Positions 1 to 5,013 of a stretch of DNA of 5,013 nt are shown one piece after another. Numbering within the stretch: the first letter of the stretch is position 1; the number at the start of each line of letters is the position of its first letter. The stretch spans positions 1-5,013 of the forward strand of contig JAPYWU010000119.1 of assembly GCA_028276205.1 (NCBI GenBank), read 5' to 3'. The stretch comes from Dictyoglomaceae bacterium. GTDB taxonomy: Bacteria; Dictyoglomota; Dictyoglomia; Dictyoglomales; Dictyoglomaceae. The position numbers and the translations under genes are program-made. The notes beneath the pieces are model-generated. The model had not been told where the DNA came from and did no database searches. It worked only from the letters and a program-made list of their open reading frames with translations.

Positions 1-51
1 TTAACTATCGGTATTTTATATCCAATCTTGTTGTTAGTATTTTTTAGTTGA
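1..51 (+). CDS. C-terminal end of a membrane protein, probably EcfT (partial)
   Basis: Reading frame 1 is open from the window edge to a TGA at 49-51 and encodes LTIGILYPILLLVFFS, a very hydrophobic tail that could be the end of a last transmembrane helix. The stop is one base before the truA ATG, as expected for an operon partner. Established gene order in many low-GC bacteria is rplQ, ecfA1, ecfA2, ecfT, truA, rplM, rpsI, so the energy-coupling-factor transmembrane subunit EcfT is the natural candidate. EcfT links the two ATPases of a vitamin or metal uptake transporter to its substrate-binding subunit. Only 16 residues are visible and no family motif can be seen. Frame 3 also stays open to a stop at 43-45 (tail ending VVSIF), so the identity rests mainly on context. 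Confidence 0.5.
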   Translation, partial: LTIGILYPILLLVFFS

Positions 52-52
52 T

Positions 53-784
53 ATGCCAAACTGGAAATTGGAGATATCTTATTCAGGAAAAGATTTTTAT
101 GGTTTTCAAAGATTAAAAGGTAGAAGAACGGTTCAAGGGGAGATAGAGAGAATATTGAGTTATTTGTTTAATGAGGAAATAAAAGTTGTTGGGGCTGGAA
201 GAACTGATGCTGGTGTCCATGCATTAAGGCAAGTAATAAGTTTTAAATCTCTAAGAGAATGGGAGGAAGAAAAATTAAAATCTGTTTTGAATAAATTACT
301 TCCTGCGGATATTGTAGTTAAAAGTGTGCGAAAAGTAGATGATGGTTTTCATGCAAGGTTTTCTGCTAAAAGAAGGTGGTATATGTATTTCATATATAAT
401 CATTCAGATAAAAATATTTTTTTAAATGACTTTTCTTGGTGGCTAAAAGAGCCCCTCGATAGGAATCTACTAATGAAGTCAGCAGTTATTATTAAAGGTA
501 AGCATGATTTTGTGAATTTTGCAGTTAAAGAATCAGAAAAAAATACTATTATTGAAATTTATGAATCATTCTGGTATTTTAAAAAAGACTATCTTTTTTA
601 TTTTATATGTGCTCCATATTTTCTAAGAAAAATGGTAAGATTTTTGGTAGGTAGTATGGTTGAGATATCCTTAGGTAAAAAAAGTTTAGAGGTTTTTGAG
701 AGTTATTTAATAAAGGAATATAAAGATAAATTTTCTGCCCCTGCTCCTTCTAATGGTTTATATTTATATAAAATAGATTATTGA
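53..784 (+). CDS. truA: tRNA pseudouridine(38-40) synthase TruA
   Basis: TruA converts uridines 38, 39 and 40 in the anticodon arm of many tRNAs to pseudouridine in the cytoplasm. The 243-residue protein is close to the usual family length and complete. The N-terminus has the typical start with a YSGKDFYGFQ-like segment (residues 10-19). The catalytic motif GRTDAGVHA lies at 49-57, with D52 as the nucleophilic aspartate. The family's conserved FHARFSA segment is at 99-105, followed by the aromatic Y110 of the active site. The second half shows HDFVNF (151-156), FLRKMVRFLVGSM (190-202) and the closing APAPSNGLYLYKI (229-241), all standard TruA landmarks. The ATG follows the upstream TGA by one base and has no recognisable Shine-Dalgarno sequence, so translation is probably coupled to the preceding gene. 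The stop codon sits inside the -35 box of the next promoter. Confidence 0.97.
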   Translation: MPNWKLEISYSGKDFYGFQRLKGRRTVQGEIERILSYLFNEEIKVVGAGRTDAGVHALRQVISFKSLREWEEEKLKSVLNKLLPADIVVKSVRKVDDGFHARFSAKRRWYMYFIYNHSDKNIFLNDFSWWLKEPLDRNLLMKSAVIIKGKHDFVNFAVKESEKNTIIEIYESFWYFKKDYLFYFICAPYFLRKMVRFLVGSMVEISLGKKSLEVFESYLIKEYKDKFSAPAPSNGLYLYKIDY

Positions 785-810
785 CATGTTTTGTAAATTT
801 ATATTAAAAT
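781..810 (+). promoter_or_regulatory. Sigma-70-type promoter for rplM-rpsI and downstream genes
   Basis: A perfect -35 hexamer TTGACA (781-786) is followed after 18 bases by TAAAAT (805-810), a five-of-six match to the -10 consensus. An alternative -10, TATTAA (802-807), would give a 15-base spacer and is less good. The -35 box contains the truA stop codon TGA (782-784), so the promoter starts within the upstream gene. The expected transcription start is near 816-818, leaving a leader of only about 20 bases before the rplM ATG at 838. This is a sequence match only; the AT-rich background raises the chance of a fortuitous -10, but the exact -35 in the one sizeable intergenic gap makes the call reasonable. 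Confidence 0.7.
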
Positions 811-818
811 GCAACGGG

Positions 819-826
819 AAAGGAGG
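819..826 (+). promoter_or_regulatory. Strong Shine-Dalgarno sequence of rplM
   Basis: AAAGGAGG is a near-perfect complement to the 3' end of 16S rRNA. It lies 11 bases before the ATG at 838, slightly long but workable, and decides the rplM start: the in-frame ATG at 850 would be 23 bases away, and an out-of-frame ATG at 828 is only one base away. Confidence 0.8.
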
Positions 827-837
827 AATGTTTAAAA

Positions 838-1266
838 ATGAAAACTTTTATGGCAAAAAAGGAAGAGGTAAAGAGAGAATGGTATGTGGTAGATGCTAAA
901 GGAAAAGTCCTTGGAAGGCTTGCCTCAGAGATAGCTAAAATATTAAGGGGTAAGCATAAGCCTATTTTTACACCCCATGTGGATACAGGTGATTTTGTAA
1001 TTGTAATTAATGCTAAGGATGTAGTTCTCACAGGAGATAAAGAAAATCAAAAAATCTATTTCTTCCATTCAGGATATCCAGGAGGACATAGATTAATTCC
1101 TGCTAAGGAATTAAAAGCTAAAAAGCCAGAGATGTTAATATATCTGGCTGTAAAAGGAATGTTACCTAAGGGTCCTTTGGGTAGAAAAATGTTGAAAAAA
1201 TTAAAGATTTATCCTGGACCTGAGCATCCTCATCAAGCACAACAGCCAAAAGAACTGAATATATAA
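838..1266 (+). CDS. rplM: 50S ribosomal protein L13 (uL13)
   Basis: L13 is an early-assembling protein of the large ribosomal subunit that binds 23S rRNA. The protein is 142 residues, the same length as the E. coli protein, and begins MKTFMAKKEEVKREWYVVDA, aligning from the first residue with the MKTF-type start of known L13s. This supports the ATG at 838 over the in-frame ATG at 850. Landmarks are GKVLGRLAS (22-30), RGKHKPIFTPHVDTGDF (37-53), and the signature VKGMLPKGPLGRKMLKKLK (105-123) followed by a His-rich segment and AQQP (134-137) near the C-terminus. It is followed after 14 bases by rpsI, its standard operon partner. The leader from the predicted promoter is only about 20 bases, so there is no room for a structured L13-leader type regulatory RNA. 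Confidence 0.99.
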   Translation: MKTFMAKKEEVKREWYVVDAKGKVLGRLASEIAKILRGKHKPIFTPHVDTGDFVIVINAKDVVLTGDKENQKIYFFHSGYPGGHRLIPAKELKAKKPEMLIYLAVKGMLPKGPLGRKMLKKLKIYPGPEHPHQAQQPKELNI

Positions 1267-1280
1267 AACGGGAGGGATAA

Positions 1281-1697
1281 ATGTTGGAATTTGCAAATCA
1301 GGAAGTAAAAGTAATCCATGAGGTAGGTGGCAGAAAAACAGCAAGAGCAAAGGTTTGGCTTCGCTTTCCAGGAGAAGGCAAAATAATAGTTAATGATAAA
1401 CCAATGGAAGAATATTTTGGAGGAAGAATTTTCTTCCATAAAGTAGTACAAAAGCCTCTGGAACTTACTGGTATGAAAGATCAAATAGATATTATAGCTC
1501 AAACAATTGGTGGAGGAGTTAGTGCTCAAGCTCAAGCTCTTGCTCATGGAATATCAAAGGCTCTTGTTGCCTTAAAGGCTGATTGGAGAACTCTTCTTAA
1601 GAAAGAAGGACTTTTAAAGAGAGATCCAAGAGAGAAAGAAAGAAAGAAGTATGGTTTAAAGAGAGCACGAAGGGCACCTCAATACTCAAAACGTTAA
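1281..1697 (+). CDS. rpsI: 30S ribosomal protein S9 (uS9)
   Basis: S9 is a head protein of the small ribosomal subunit whose basic C-terminal tail reaches the P-site tRNA. The 138 residues include the N-terminal GGRKTARAKVWL (16-27), the segment GKIIVNDKPMEEYF (33-46), the family signature GGGVSAQAQALAHGI (77-91), and the diagnostic end KKYGLKRARRAPQYSKR (122-138). The family is often about 130 residues; the excess is a slightly longer N-terminus. The ATG at 1281 is supported by GGGAGGG (1270-1276), with 5 bases between GGAGG and the ATG. It lies 14 bases after rplM, and 15 bases before the AMMECR1 gene with no terminator between, so read-through into that gene is likely. Confidence 0.98.
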   Translation: MLEFANQEVKVIHEVGGRKTARAKVWLRFPGEGKIIVNDKPMEEYFGGRIFFHKVVQKPLELTGMKDQIDIIAQTIGGGVSAQAQALAHGISKALVALKADWRTLLKKEGLLKRDPREKERKKYGLKRARRAPQYSKR

Positions 1698-1712
1698 TAT
1701 GGAAGAATTTAT

Positions 1713-2240
1713 ATGGATATTGGTTATCATATAGTCTCTTTGGCAAGGAAAGCTATTGAGACATATTTAAGGGAGGGGAGAGTAATTTCTCCTCCTCCTG
1801 AGTTACCATCTGAGCTTCTAAGAAAAAGAGCGGGTGTATTTGTATCTTTACATAAGAGACCTAACGGAGAACTTAGAGGATGTATTGGTACTATTTTGCC
1901 TACTACTCCAAATATAGCTGAAGAGATTATAAGAAATGCTATAAGTGCAGCTACCGAAGATCCTCGATTTCCTCCTGTTTCCTTAGATGAATTAGATGAT
2001 ATAGAAATTTCTGTAGATATTCTTTCCCCTTTGGAGGAAGTCAAAGATATTTCTGAACTTGATCCCAAAAAATATGGGATTGTAGTTCAGAAAGGATGGA
2101 GAAGAGGTGTATTACTTCCTGATTTAGAGGGTGTGGATACAGTAGAAGAACAGCTTAGTATTGCTCTTGCTAAGGCTGGGATATATCCTGATGAAGATTT
2201 TAAGATATATAGGTTCTTTGTTCAAAGATTTAAGGAATGA
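1713..2240 (+). CDS. amrA: AMMECR1-domain protein, AmmeMemoRadiSam system protein A (AmrA)
   Basis: This 175-residue protein is an AMMECR1-family member of normal single-domain length. The invariant LRGCIG motif is at 54-59 within a conserved run from GVFVSLHK (41-48), followed by the TEDPRFPPVS stretch (81-90) and RGVLLPDLEGV (131-141). In bacteria and archaea this family commonly occurs beside a Memo-like protein (AmrB) and a radical SAM protein (AmrS); the biochemical role of the set is not established to my knowledge. Here the radical SAM partner follows directly, with 3 bases between stop and start, which supports the assignment. Memo is not in the window. A modest Shine-Dalgarno GGAAG (1701-1705) sits 7 bases before the ATG. 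The cysteine and arginine of LRGCIG are conserved as in human AMMECR1, suggesting a retained active or binding site. Confidence 0.93.
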   Translation: MDIGYHIVSLARKAIETYLREGRVISPPPELPSELLRKRAGVFVSLHKRPNGELRGCIGTILPTTPNIAEEIIRNAISAATEDPRFPPVSLDELDDIEISVDILSPLEEVKDISELDPKKYGIVVQKGWRRGVLLPDLEGVDTVEEQLSIALAKAGIYPDEDFKIYRFFVQRFKE

Positions 2241-2243
2241 TTA

Positions 2244-3257
2244 ATGAGAGAGGCTCAATATTATCAAAAATTAGATCAAGAGAAAGTTCAATGTCTTTTA
2301 TGTCCTCATAGATGTATAATTTATCCTAATAAAAGAGGACTCTGTGGTGTTAGAGAAAATAAAGAAGGCATCCTTGAAACTCTCATATATGGAAAAGTAA
2401 GTTCTATTGCCTTAGATCCTATTGAAAAAAAGCCTCTTTATCATTTTTATCCAGGAAGTTCAATTCTTTCTGTAGGCACAGCAGGTTGCAATTTTAAATG
2501 CCCTTTTTGCCAAAACTGGAGTATTTCTCAAGTTTTACCAGAGGAAATTTACTTAGAAGAGATTAATCCTGAAACTCTTGTTAATATCGCTTTGAAAAAT
2601 AAATCCATAGGAATAGCTTATACATATAATGAGCCTTTCATATGGTATGAATATGTTTATGATGTTTCTAAACTTGCGAAAGAATATAATTTAAAAAATG
2701 TTTTAGTAACTAATGGATTTGTTGAGGAAGATCCTTTTTTAGAAATTGCCCCATACATAGATGCTATGAATATAGATATTAAGTCAATTAACCCTGATTT
2801 CTATCGAAAGCTTTGTAAAGGTGATTTAGAAAAAGTAAAAAGAATTATAGTCTTAGCTTTTGAAAAAGGAATTCATATTGAATTAACAAACTTAATTATA
2901 ACTAATTATAATGATAAACAGGAAGAAATAATCAAATTAATTGAATGGGTAGCAGAAATTAGTAAAGATATTCCTTTACATTTTACTAGATATTTTCCAG
3001 CATATAAATTTATAGAGCCTCCTACTCCCATTGAAATAATTAATTTTGCATATGAGGAAGGAAGAAAAAGATTGAATTATGTATATACTGGAAATGTGTG
3101 GGATGTTAGGGGTAGTACCACATATTGTCCTTCTTGTGGTAGTGAGTTAATTGTAAGAGAAGGGTATTTTATACGAAAAAATCTTTTACGACAAAATAAT
3201 AAATGTCCTTATTGTGGTTATGAGCTTCCTATATATGTAGGGGGTAATTTGTCATGA
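2244..3257 (+). CDS. amrS: AmmeMemoRadiSam system radical SAM enzyme (AmrS), PflA-like
   Basis: A 337-residue radical SAM protein of the family resembling pyruvate formate-lyase activating enzymes. The 4Fe-4S cluster motif CX3CX2C is C82-C86-C89 (GCNFKCPFCQNW). Upstream is a family-specific cysteine cluster at C17, C20, C24 and C34 ending CGVR. TYNEP (127-131) and VTNGF (155-159) are conserved radical SAM core segments of this family; HFTRYFPAYKF (246-256) is typical of the C-terminal half of the core. The C-terminus carries a probable zinc ribbon, C295-P-S-C298 and C321-P-Y-C324. The substrate is unknown; adjacency to amrA identifies the subgroup better than the fold does. The start ATG is preceded by AAGGA (2232-2236), which lies within the last codons of amrA, indicating coupled translation. 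Its stop overlaps the next start as ATGA. Confidence 0.93.
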   Translation: MREAQYYQKLDQEKVQCLLCPHRCIIYPNKRGLCGVRENKEGILETLIYGKVSSIALDPIEKKPLYHFYPGSSILSVGTAGCNFKCPFCQNWSISQVLPEEIYLEEINPETLVNIALKNKSIGIAYTYNEPFIWYEYVYDVSKLAKEYNLKNVLVTNGFVEEDPFLEIAPYIDAMNIDIKSINPDFYRKLCKGDLEKVKRIIVLAFEKGIHIELTNLIITNYNDKQEEIIKLIEWVAEISKDIPLHFTRYFPAYKFIEPPTPIEIINFAYEEGRKRLNYVYTGNVWDVRGSTTYCPSCGSELIVREGYFIRKNLLRQNNKCPYCGYELPIYVGGNLS

Positions 3258-3655
3258 ACCTTCTTAAAAATAAAAGAATCAGGAATTTTTTAATATTTTT
3301 ATTCCTTTTTTTATGTTTTATAGGTTATAGTTATTATGATTGGTTAAAAGACTCTCCATGGAGAGAAAAATGGAGAAATATAGAAAAATATATAGGAAAA
3401 GAAATTACTCTAAAAGGTGAGGCTGTAAACCCTTATGGTATATGGGGAAGTATATATTCTGCATATTCTCTTACTTTTGAAAACTATCAAATTACGGTAT
3501 TAAGTACTACTGGAATTCCTGCTGAAGGAGAAAAGTTGATTGTAACTGGTGAGGTAAGAAAAAATTTTGAAGTAGTTGGTTTTTGGCAAGGTAAAGAGGT
3601 AAATGAGAAATATGATATTGTTATCTTGGAAAAGGAGAGGAGTGAGATTAAGTGA
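3254..3655 (+). CDS. Membrane-anchored small protein with probable OB-fold domain, function unknown
   Basis: I do not recognise a named family. The 133-residue protein begins with a basic stretch (KNKRIR, 5-10) followed by a strongly hydrophobic segment at 11-25, consistent with one N-terminal membrane anchor with the rest outside the cytoplasm. The cysteine at 21 is not in a good lipobox (LFLC), and the hydrophobic run continues past it, so a lipoprotein is unlikely. Residues about 45-128 look like a small beta barrel of the OB-fold type: GKEITLKGEAV (48-58), YSLTFENYQITVLS (71-84), then GEKLIVTGEV (92-101) and a last strand near DIVILEKE (121-128). This inference is from pattern only. The ATG overlaps the amrS stop by 4 bp, with AGGGGG (3239-3244) as ribosome binding site, and its own stop overlaps the glmM start by 4 bp, so it is made with both neighbours. 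Confidence 0.8.
   Translation: MNLLKNKRIRNFLIFLFLFLCFIGYSYYDWLKDSPWREKWRNIEKYIGKEITLKGEAVNPYGIWGSIYSAYSLTFENYQITVLSTTGIPAEGEKLIVTGEVRKNFEVVGFWQGKEVNEKYDIVILEKERSEIK
3631..3642 (+). promoter_or_regulatory. Purine-rich ribosome binding site of glmM
   Basis: The stretch AAAGGAGAGGAG inside the end of the preceding gene offers two overlapping Shine-Dalgarno matches. GGAG at 3639-3642 lies 9 bases before the GTG at 3652 and AAGGAG at 3632-3637 lies 14 bases before it. This supports the GTG start that gives the canonical GlmM N-terminus. Confidence 0.7.
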
Positions 3656-4989
3656 GAGAATTTTTTGGTACTGATGGCATTAGAGGTATCGTCAATGAGG
3701 ACTTAACTCCTGAACTTTCGTATAAATTAGCTAGAGCTCTTGTAGGTTATTTTAAAAATTCTCAAGGTAAGAAGGTTATTATTGCTCAGGATACGAGAAG
3801 ATCATGTGATATGATAAAAAGTGCTTTGTCTGCAGGACTTACTTCAGGCGGTATAGATATATTAGATGCTGGAATATTGCCAACATCTTCTGTATCTTAT
3901 TTAGTAAAAACCAGTCCAGATATTTTATTAGGTATTGTGATTTCAGCTTCCCATAATCCAGTGGAATATAACGGTATAAAGATTTTTGCTAATGATGGAT
4001 TTAAGTTGCCTGATGAAGTAGAAGAGAAAATTGAAGAATACATAAAAGGATCTGATAATTATTACAGAGCATCTCCTTATGAAATAGGAAAAATATATCG
4101 ATTTGATGAGGGGAAAGAAATATATAAAAATTATCTTAAACAGGTTGTGAACGAAGATTTTACTGGTATTAAAATTATGTTAGATTGTGCTAATGGATCT
4201 GCATCTCATGTAGCACCTGAAATTTATAGAGAATTAGGTGCAGAAGTCTACGCTTATAATACTATATATAACGGACTTAATATAAATAAAAATTGTGGGG
4301 CGGTATATCCAGAAATAGGTAAAACTCTCTTTTTAGAAAGTAAGGCTGATATAGGATTTACATATGATGGAGATGCAGACAGGGTTATAGGATTCTTTGA
4401 AGATCAAATTATTGATGGAGATAAAACCATAGGTATCCTTGCAGAATATTTTAAAAGGCAGGGAGTTTTAAAAAATAACATGGTAGTAGGTACGATCATG
4501 ACCAATTATGGACTTGAAATGTATTTAGATAAAAAAAGTATTAAGCTTATTAGGACAAATGTTGGTGACAGATATGTACTTGAGACTATACTAAAACATA
4601 ATTTAAATCTAGGTGGAGAAACTTCTGGCCATGTAATTCTTTTTGATTATTTACCTACAGGAGATGGTATACTCACTTCTCTCTTTTTAGTAAAAATTTT
4701 TAAGCATATGAAAGATGACTTTGTAAGAATATTAGAAGAAATAAAACTTTTGCCTCAAGTACATGATAAGATAAATATAAGTGGAATAAAACTTACCGAA
4801 GATGATGAGAAAAGAATAATGGATATTGCTAAGGAGGTGATAAAGGATAATAGTATAAGAATTATTATAAGAAGATCTGGAACGGAGCCAGTTTTAAGAA
4901 TTACATTAGAAGGAGATGTCCCTAAAAAGGAATTAGAATGTTTTCTAAAAGATATTAGAGAGAAAATTTTAAATTATTTAAATATCTAA
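3652..4989 (+). CDS. glmM: Phosphoglucosamine mutase GlmM
   Basis: GlmM interconverts glucosamine-6-phosphate and glucosamine-1-phosphate, the step between GlmS and GlmU on the way to UDP-GlcNAc for peptidoglycan. The 445-residue protein has full family length. It starts MREFFGTDGIRG, the GlmM-type N-terminus, which fixes the GTG start at 3652. The active-site loop ISASHNP (97-103) carries the phosphoserine S100. The magnesium loop DGDADR is at 239-244, the sugar-binding loop GGETSGH at 321-327, and the phosphate-binding loop RRSGTEP at 407-413 in the C-terminal domain. These separate it from generic phosphomannomutases, though the superfamily is closely related. The start overlaps the upstream stop (GTGA). 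The TAA stop directly abuts what looks like a glmS ribozyme, so the neighbouring gene downstream is probably glmS. Confidence 0.97.
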   Translation: MREFFGTDGIRGIVNEDLTPELSYKLARALVGYFKNSQGKKVIIAQDTRRSCDMIKSALSAGLTSGGIDILDAGILPTSSVSYLVKTSPDILLGIVISASHNPVEYNGIKIFANDGFKLPDEVEEKIEEYIKGSDNYYRASPYEIGKIYRFDEGKEIYKNYLKQVVNEDFTGIKIMLDCANGSASHVAPEIYRELGAEVYAYNTIYNGLNINKNCGAVYPEIGKTLFLESKADIGFTYDGDADRVIGFFEDQIIDGDKTIGILAEYFKRQGVLKNNMVVGTIMTNYGLEMYLDKKSIKLIRTNVGDRYVLETILKHNLNLGGETSGHVILFDYLPTGDGILTSLFLVKIFKHMKDDFVRILEEIKLLPQVHDKINISGIKLTEDDEKRIMDIAKEVIKDNSIRIIIRRSGTEPVLRITLEGDVPKKELECFLKDIREKILNYLNI

Positions 4990-5013
4990 GCGCCAGGTCT
5001 TGCCTTTTAGGCA
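4989..5013 (+). ncRNA. 5' end of a glmS self-cleaving ribozyme/riboswitch (cut off by window end)
   Basis: From A4989 the sequence reads AGCGCCAGGTCT, matching the conserved 5' end of glmS ribozymes as I recall them (AGCGCCAGAACT in Bacillus anthracis, AGCGCCTGGACT in Thermoanaerobacter). Cleavage would fall between A4989, the last base of the glmM stop codon, and G4990. TGCCT (5001-5005) can pair with AGGCA (5009-5013) around a TTT loop, the tip of helix P1; the upstream TCT (4998-5000) should pair with bases just outside the window. In known members, glucosamine-6-phosphate acts as cofactor for self-cleavage, destabilising glmS mRNA. Only about 24 of roughly 150 or more bases are visible, so the core, including the expected TGACGAGG segment after P1, is unseen. 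The preceding glmM gene fits this call. A plain hairpin or attenuator is the alternative. Confidence 0.72.

Noticed and set aside
828..899. Out-of-frame ATG with 23 codons overlapping the rplM start, possibly a leader peptide
   Set aside because: Its ATG is only one base from AGGAGG, too close for efficient initiation, and its codons simply run through the L13 reading frame; no sign of a regulatory peptide.
804..1031. Minus-strand open frame of 75 codons opposite rplM
   Set aside because: It lies antisense to the well-supported L13 gene and the promoter region, is of low-complexity composition (Ser/Thr/Leu/Phe rich), and has no family resemblance.
850..1266. Alternative rplM start at the second in-frame ATG (MAKKEEV)
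   Set aside because: It is 23 bases from the Shine-Dalgarno sequence, and the longer form aligns from its first residue with the MKTF-type start of known L13 proteins.
1522..1546. Short repeat of CTCAAG/GCTCAA units in rpsI
   Set aside because: It encodes the conserved Ala-Gln-Ala-Gln-Ala part of the S9 signature, so protein conservation explains it.
1233..1547. Minus-strand open frame of 104 codons opposite rpsI
   Set aside because: Fully explained as a shadow of the S9 gene; composition is Phe/Ser/Tyr rich with no recognisable motif.
1727..2068. Minus-strand open frame of 113 codons opposite amrA
   Set aside because: Antisense shadow of the AMMECR1 gene; a Ser/Ile-rich composition with no motif.
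3305..3330. Possible lipoprotein signal (cysteine 21) in the small membrane protein
   Set aside because: The residues before the cysteine (Leu-Phe-Leu) do not fit a lipobox, and the hydrophobic segment continues after it, so a simple membrane anchor is more likely.
5001..5013. The hairpin TGCCT-TTT-AGGCA as a transcription terminator after glmM
   Set aside because: The stem is short and the window ends at its base, so no T-run can be judged; the AGCGCC start immediately after the stop fits the glmS ribozyme P1 helix better.

Overview
The window is a tightly packed, all-plus-strand piece of a bacterial chromosome. It is AT-rich, uses AGA heavily for arginine, and its proteins are rich in Lys, Glu and Arg, which suggests a low-GC thermophile. 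The gene order (a membrane-protein tail, truA, rplM, rpsI) matches the end of the ribosomal-protein supercluster in Firmicutes-like genomes, where ecfT usually precedes truA. A Dictyoglomus-type organism or a thermophilic clostridial relative is my best guess. This rests on overall style and not on any database comparison.

Layout. Bases 1-51 are the hydrophobic C-terminal end of an upstream gene, probably ecfT. Then come truA (53-784), a strong sigma-70-type promoter whose -35 box overlaps the truA stop codon, rplM (838-1266) and rpsI (1281-1697). Next is an AMMECR1-domain gene, amrA-like (1713-2240), followed by its usual radical SAM partner, amrS-like (2244-3257). A small membrane-anchored protein with a probable OB-fold domain (3254-3655) and glmM (3652-4989) complete the coding part. 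From amrA on, genes are separated by 3 bp or overlap by 4 bp, so bases from about 817 to past the window end probably form one transcription unit. No stretch above 60 bp lacks a gene, and I see no terminator, tRNA, IS element or CRISPR.

The most notable signal is at the right edge. The 24 bases after the glmM stop codon read like the 5' end of a glmS self-cleaving ribozyme: the conserved cleavage-site start AGCGCC, a GGTCT-type segment, and the first part of the P1 hairpin. The predicted cleavage site lies directly after the last A of the glmM TAA. GlmM makes glucosamine-1-phosphate from glucosamine-6-phosphate, the product of GlmS and the ligand of this ribozyme. The edge therefore appears to be a glmM-[ribozyme]-glmS amino-sugar operon in which feedback cleavage would separate the two messages exactly at the stop codon.

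Functionally the window joins translation (TruA, L13, S9), a still poorly understood AMMECR1/radical SAM pair, and entry into cell-wall amino-sugar synthesis (GlmM, presumably GlmS). The Memo (AmrB) member of the AmmeMemoRadiSam trio is not in this window.
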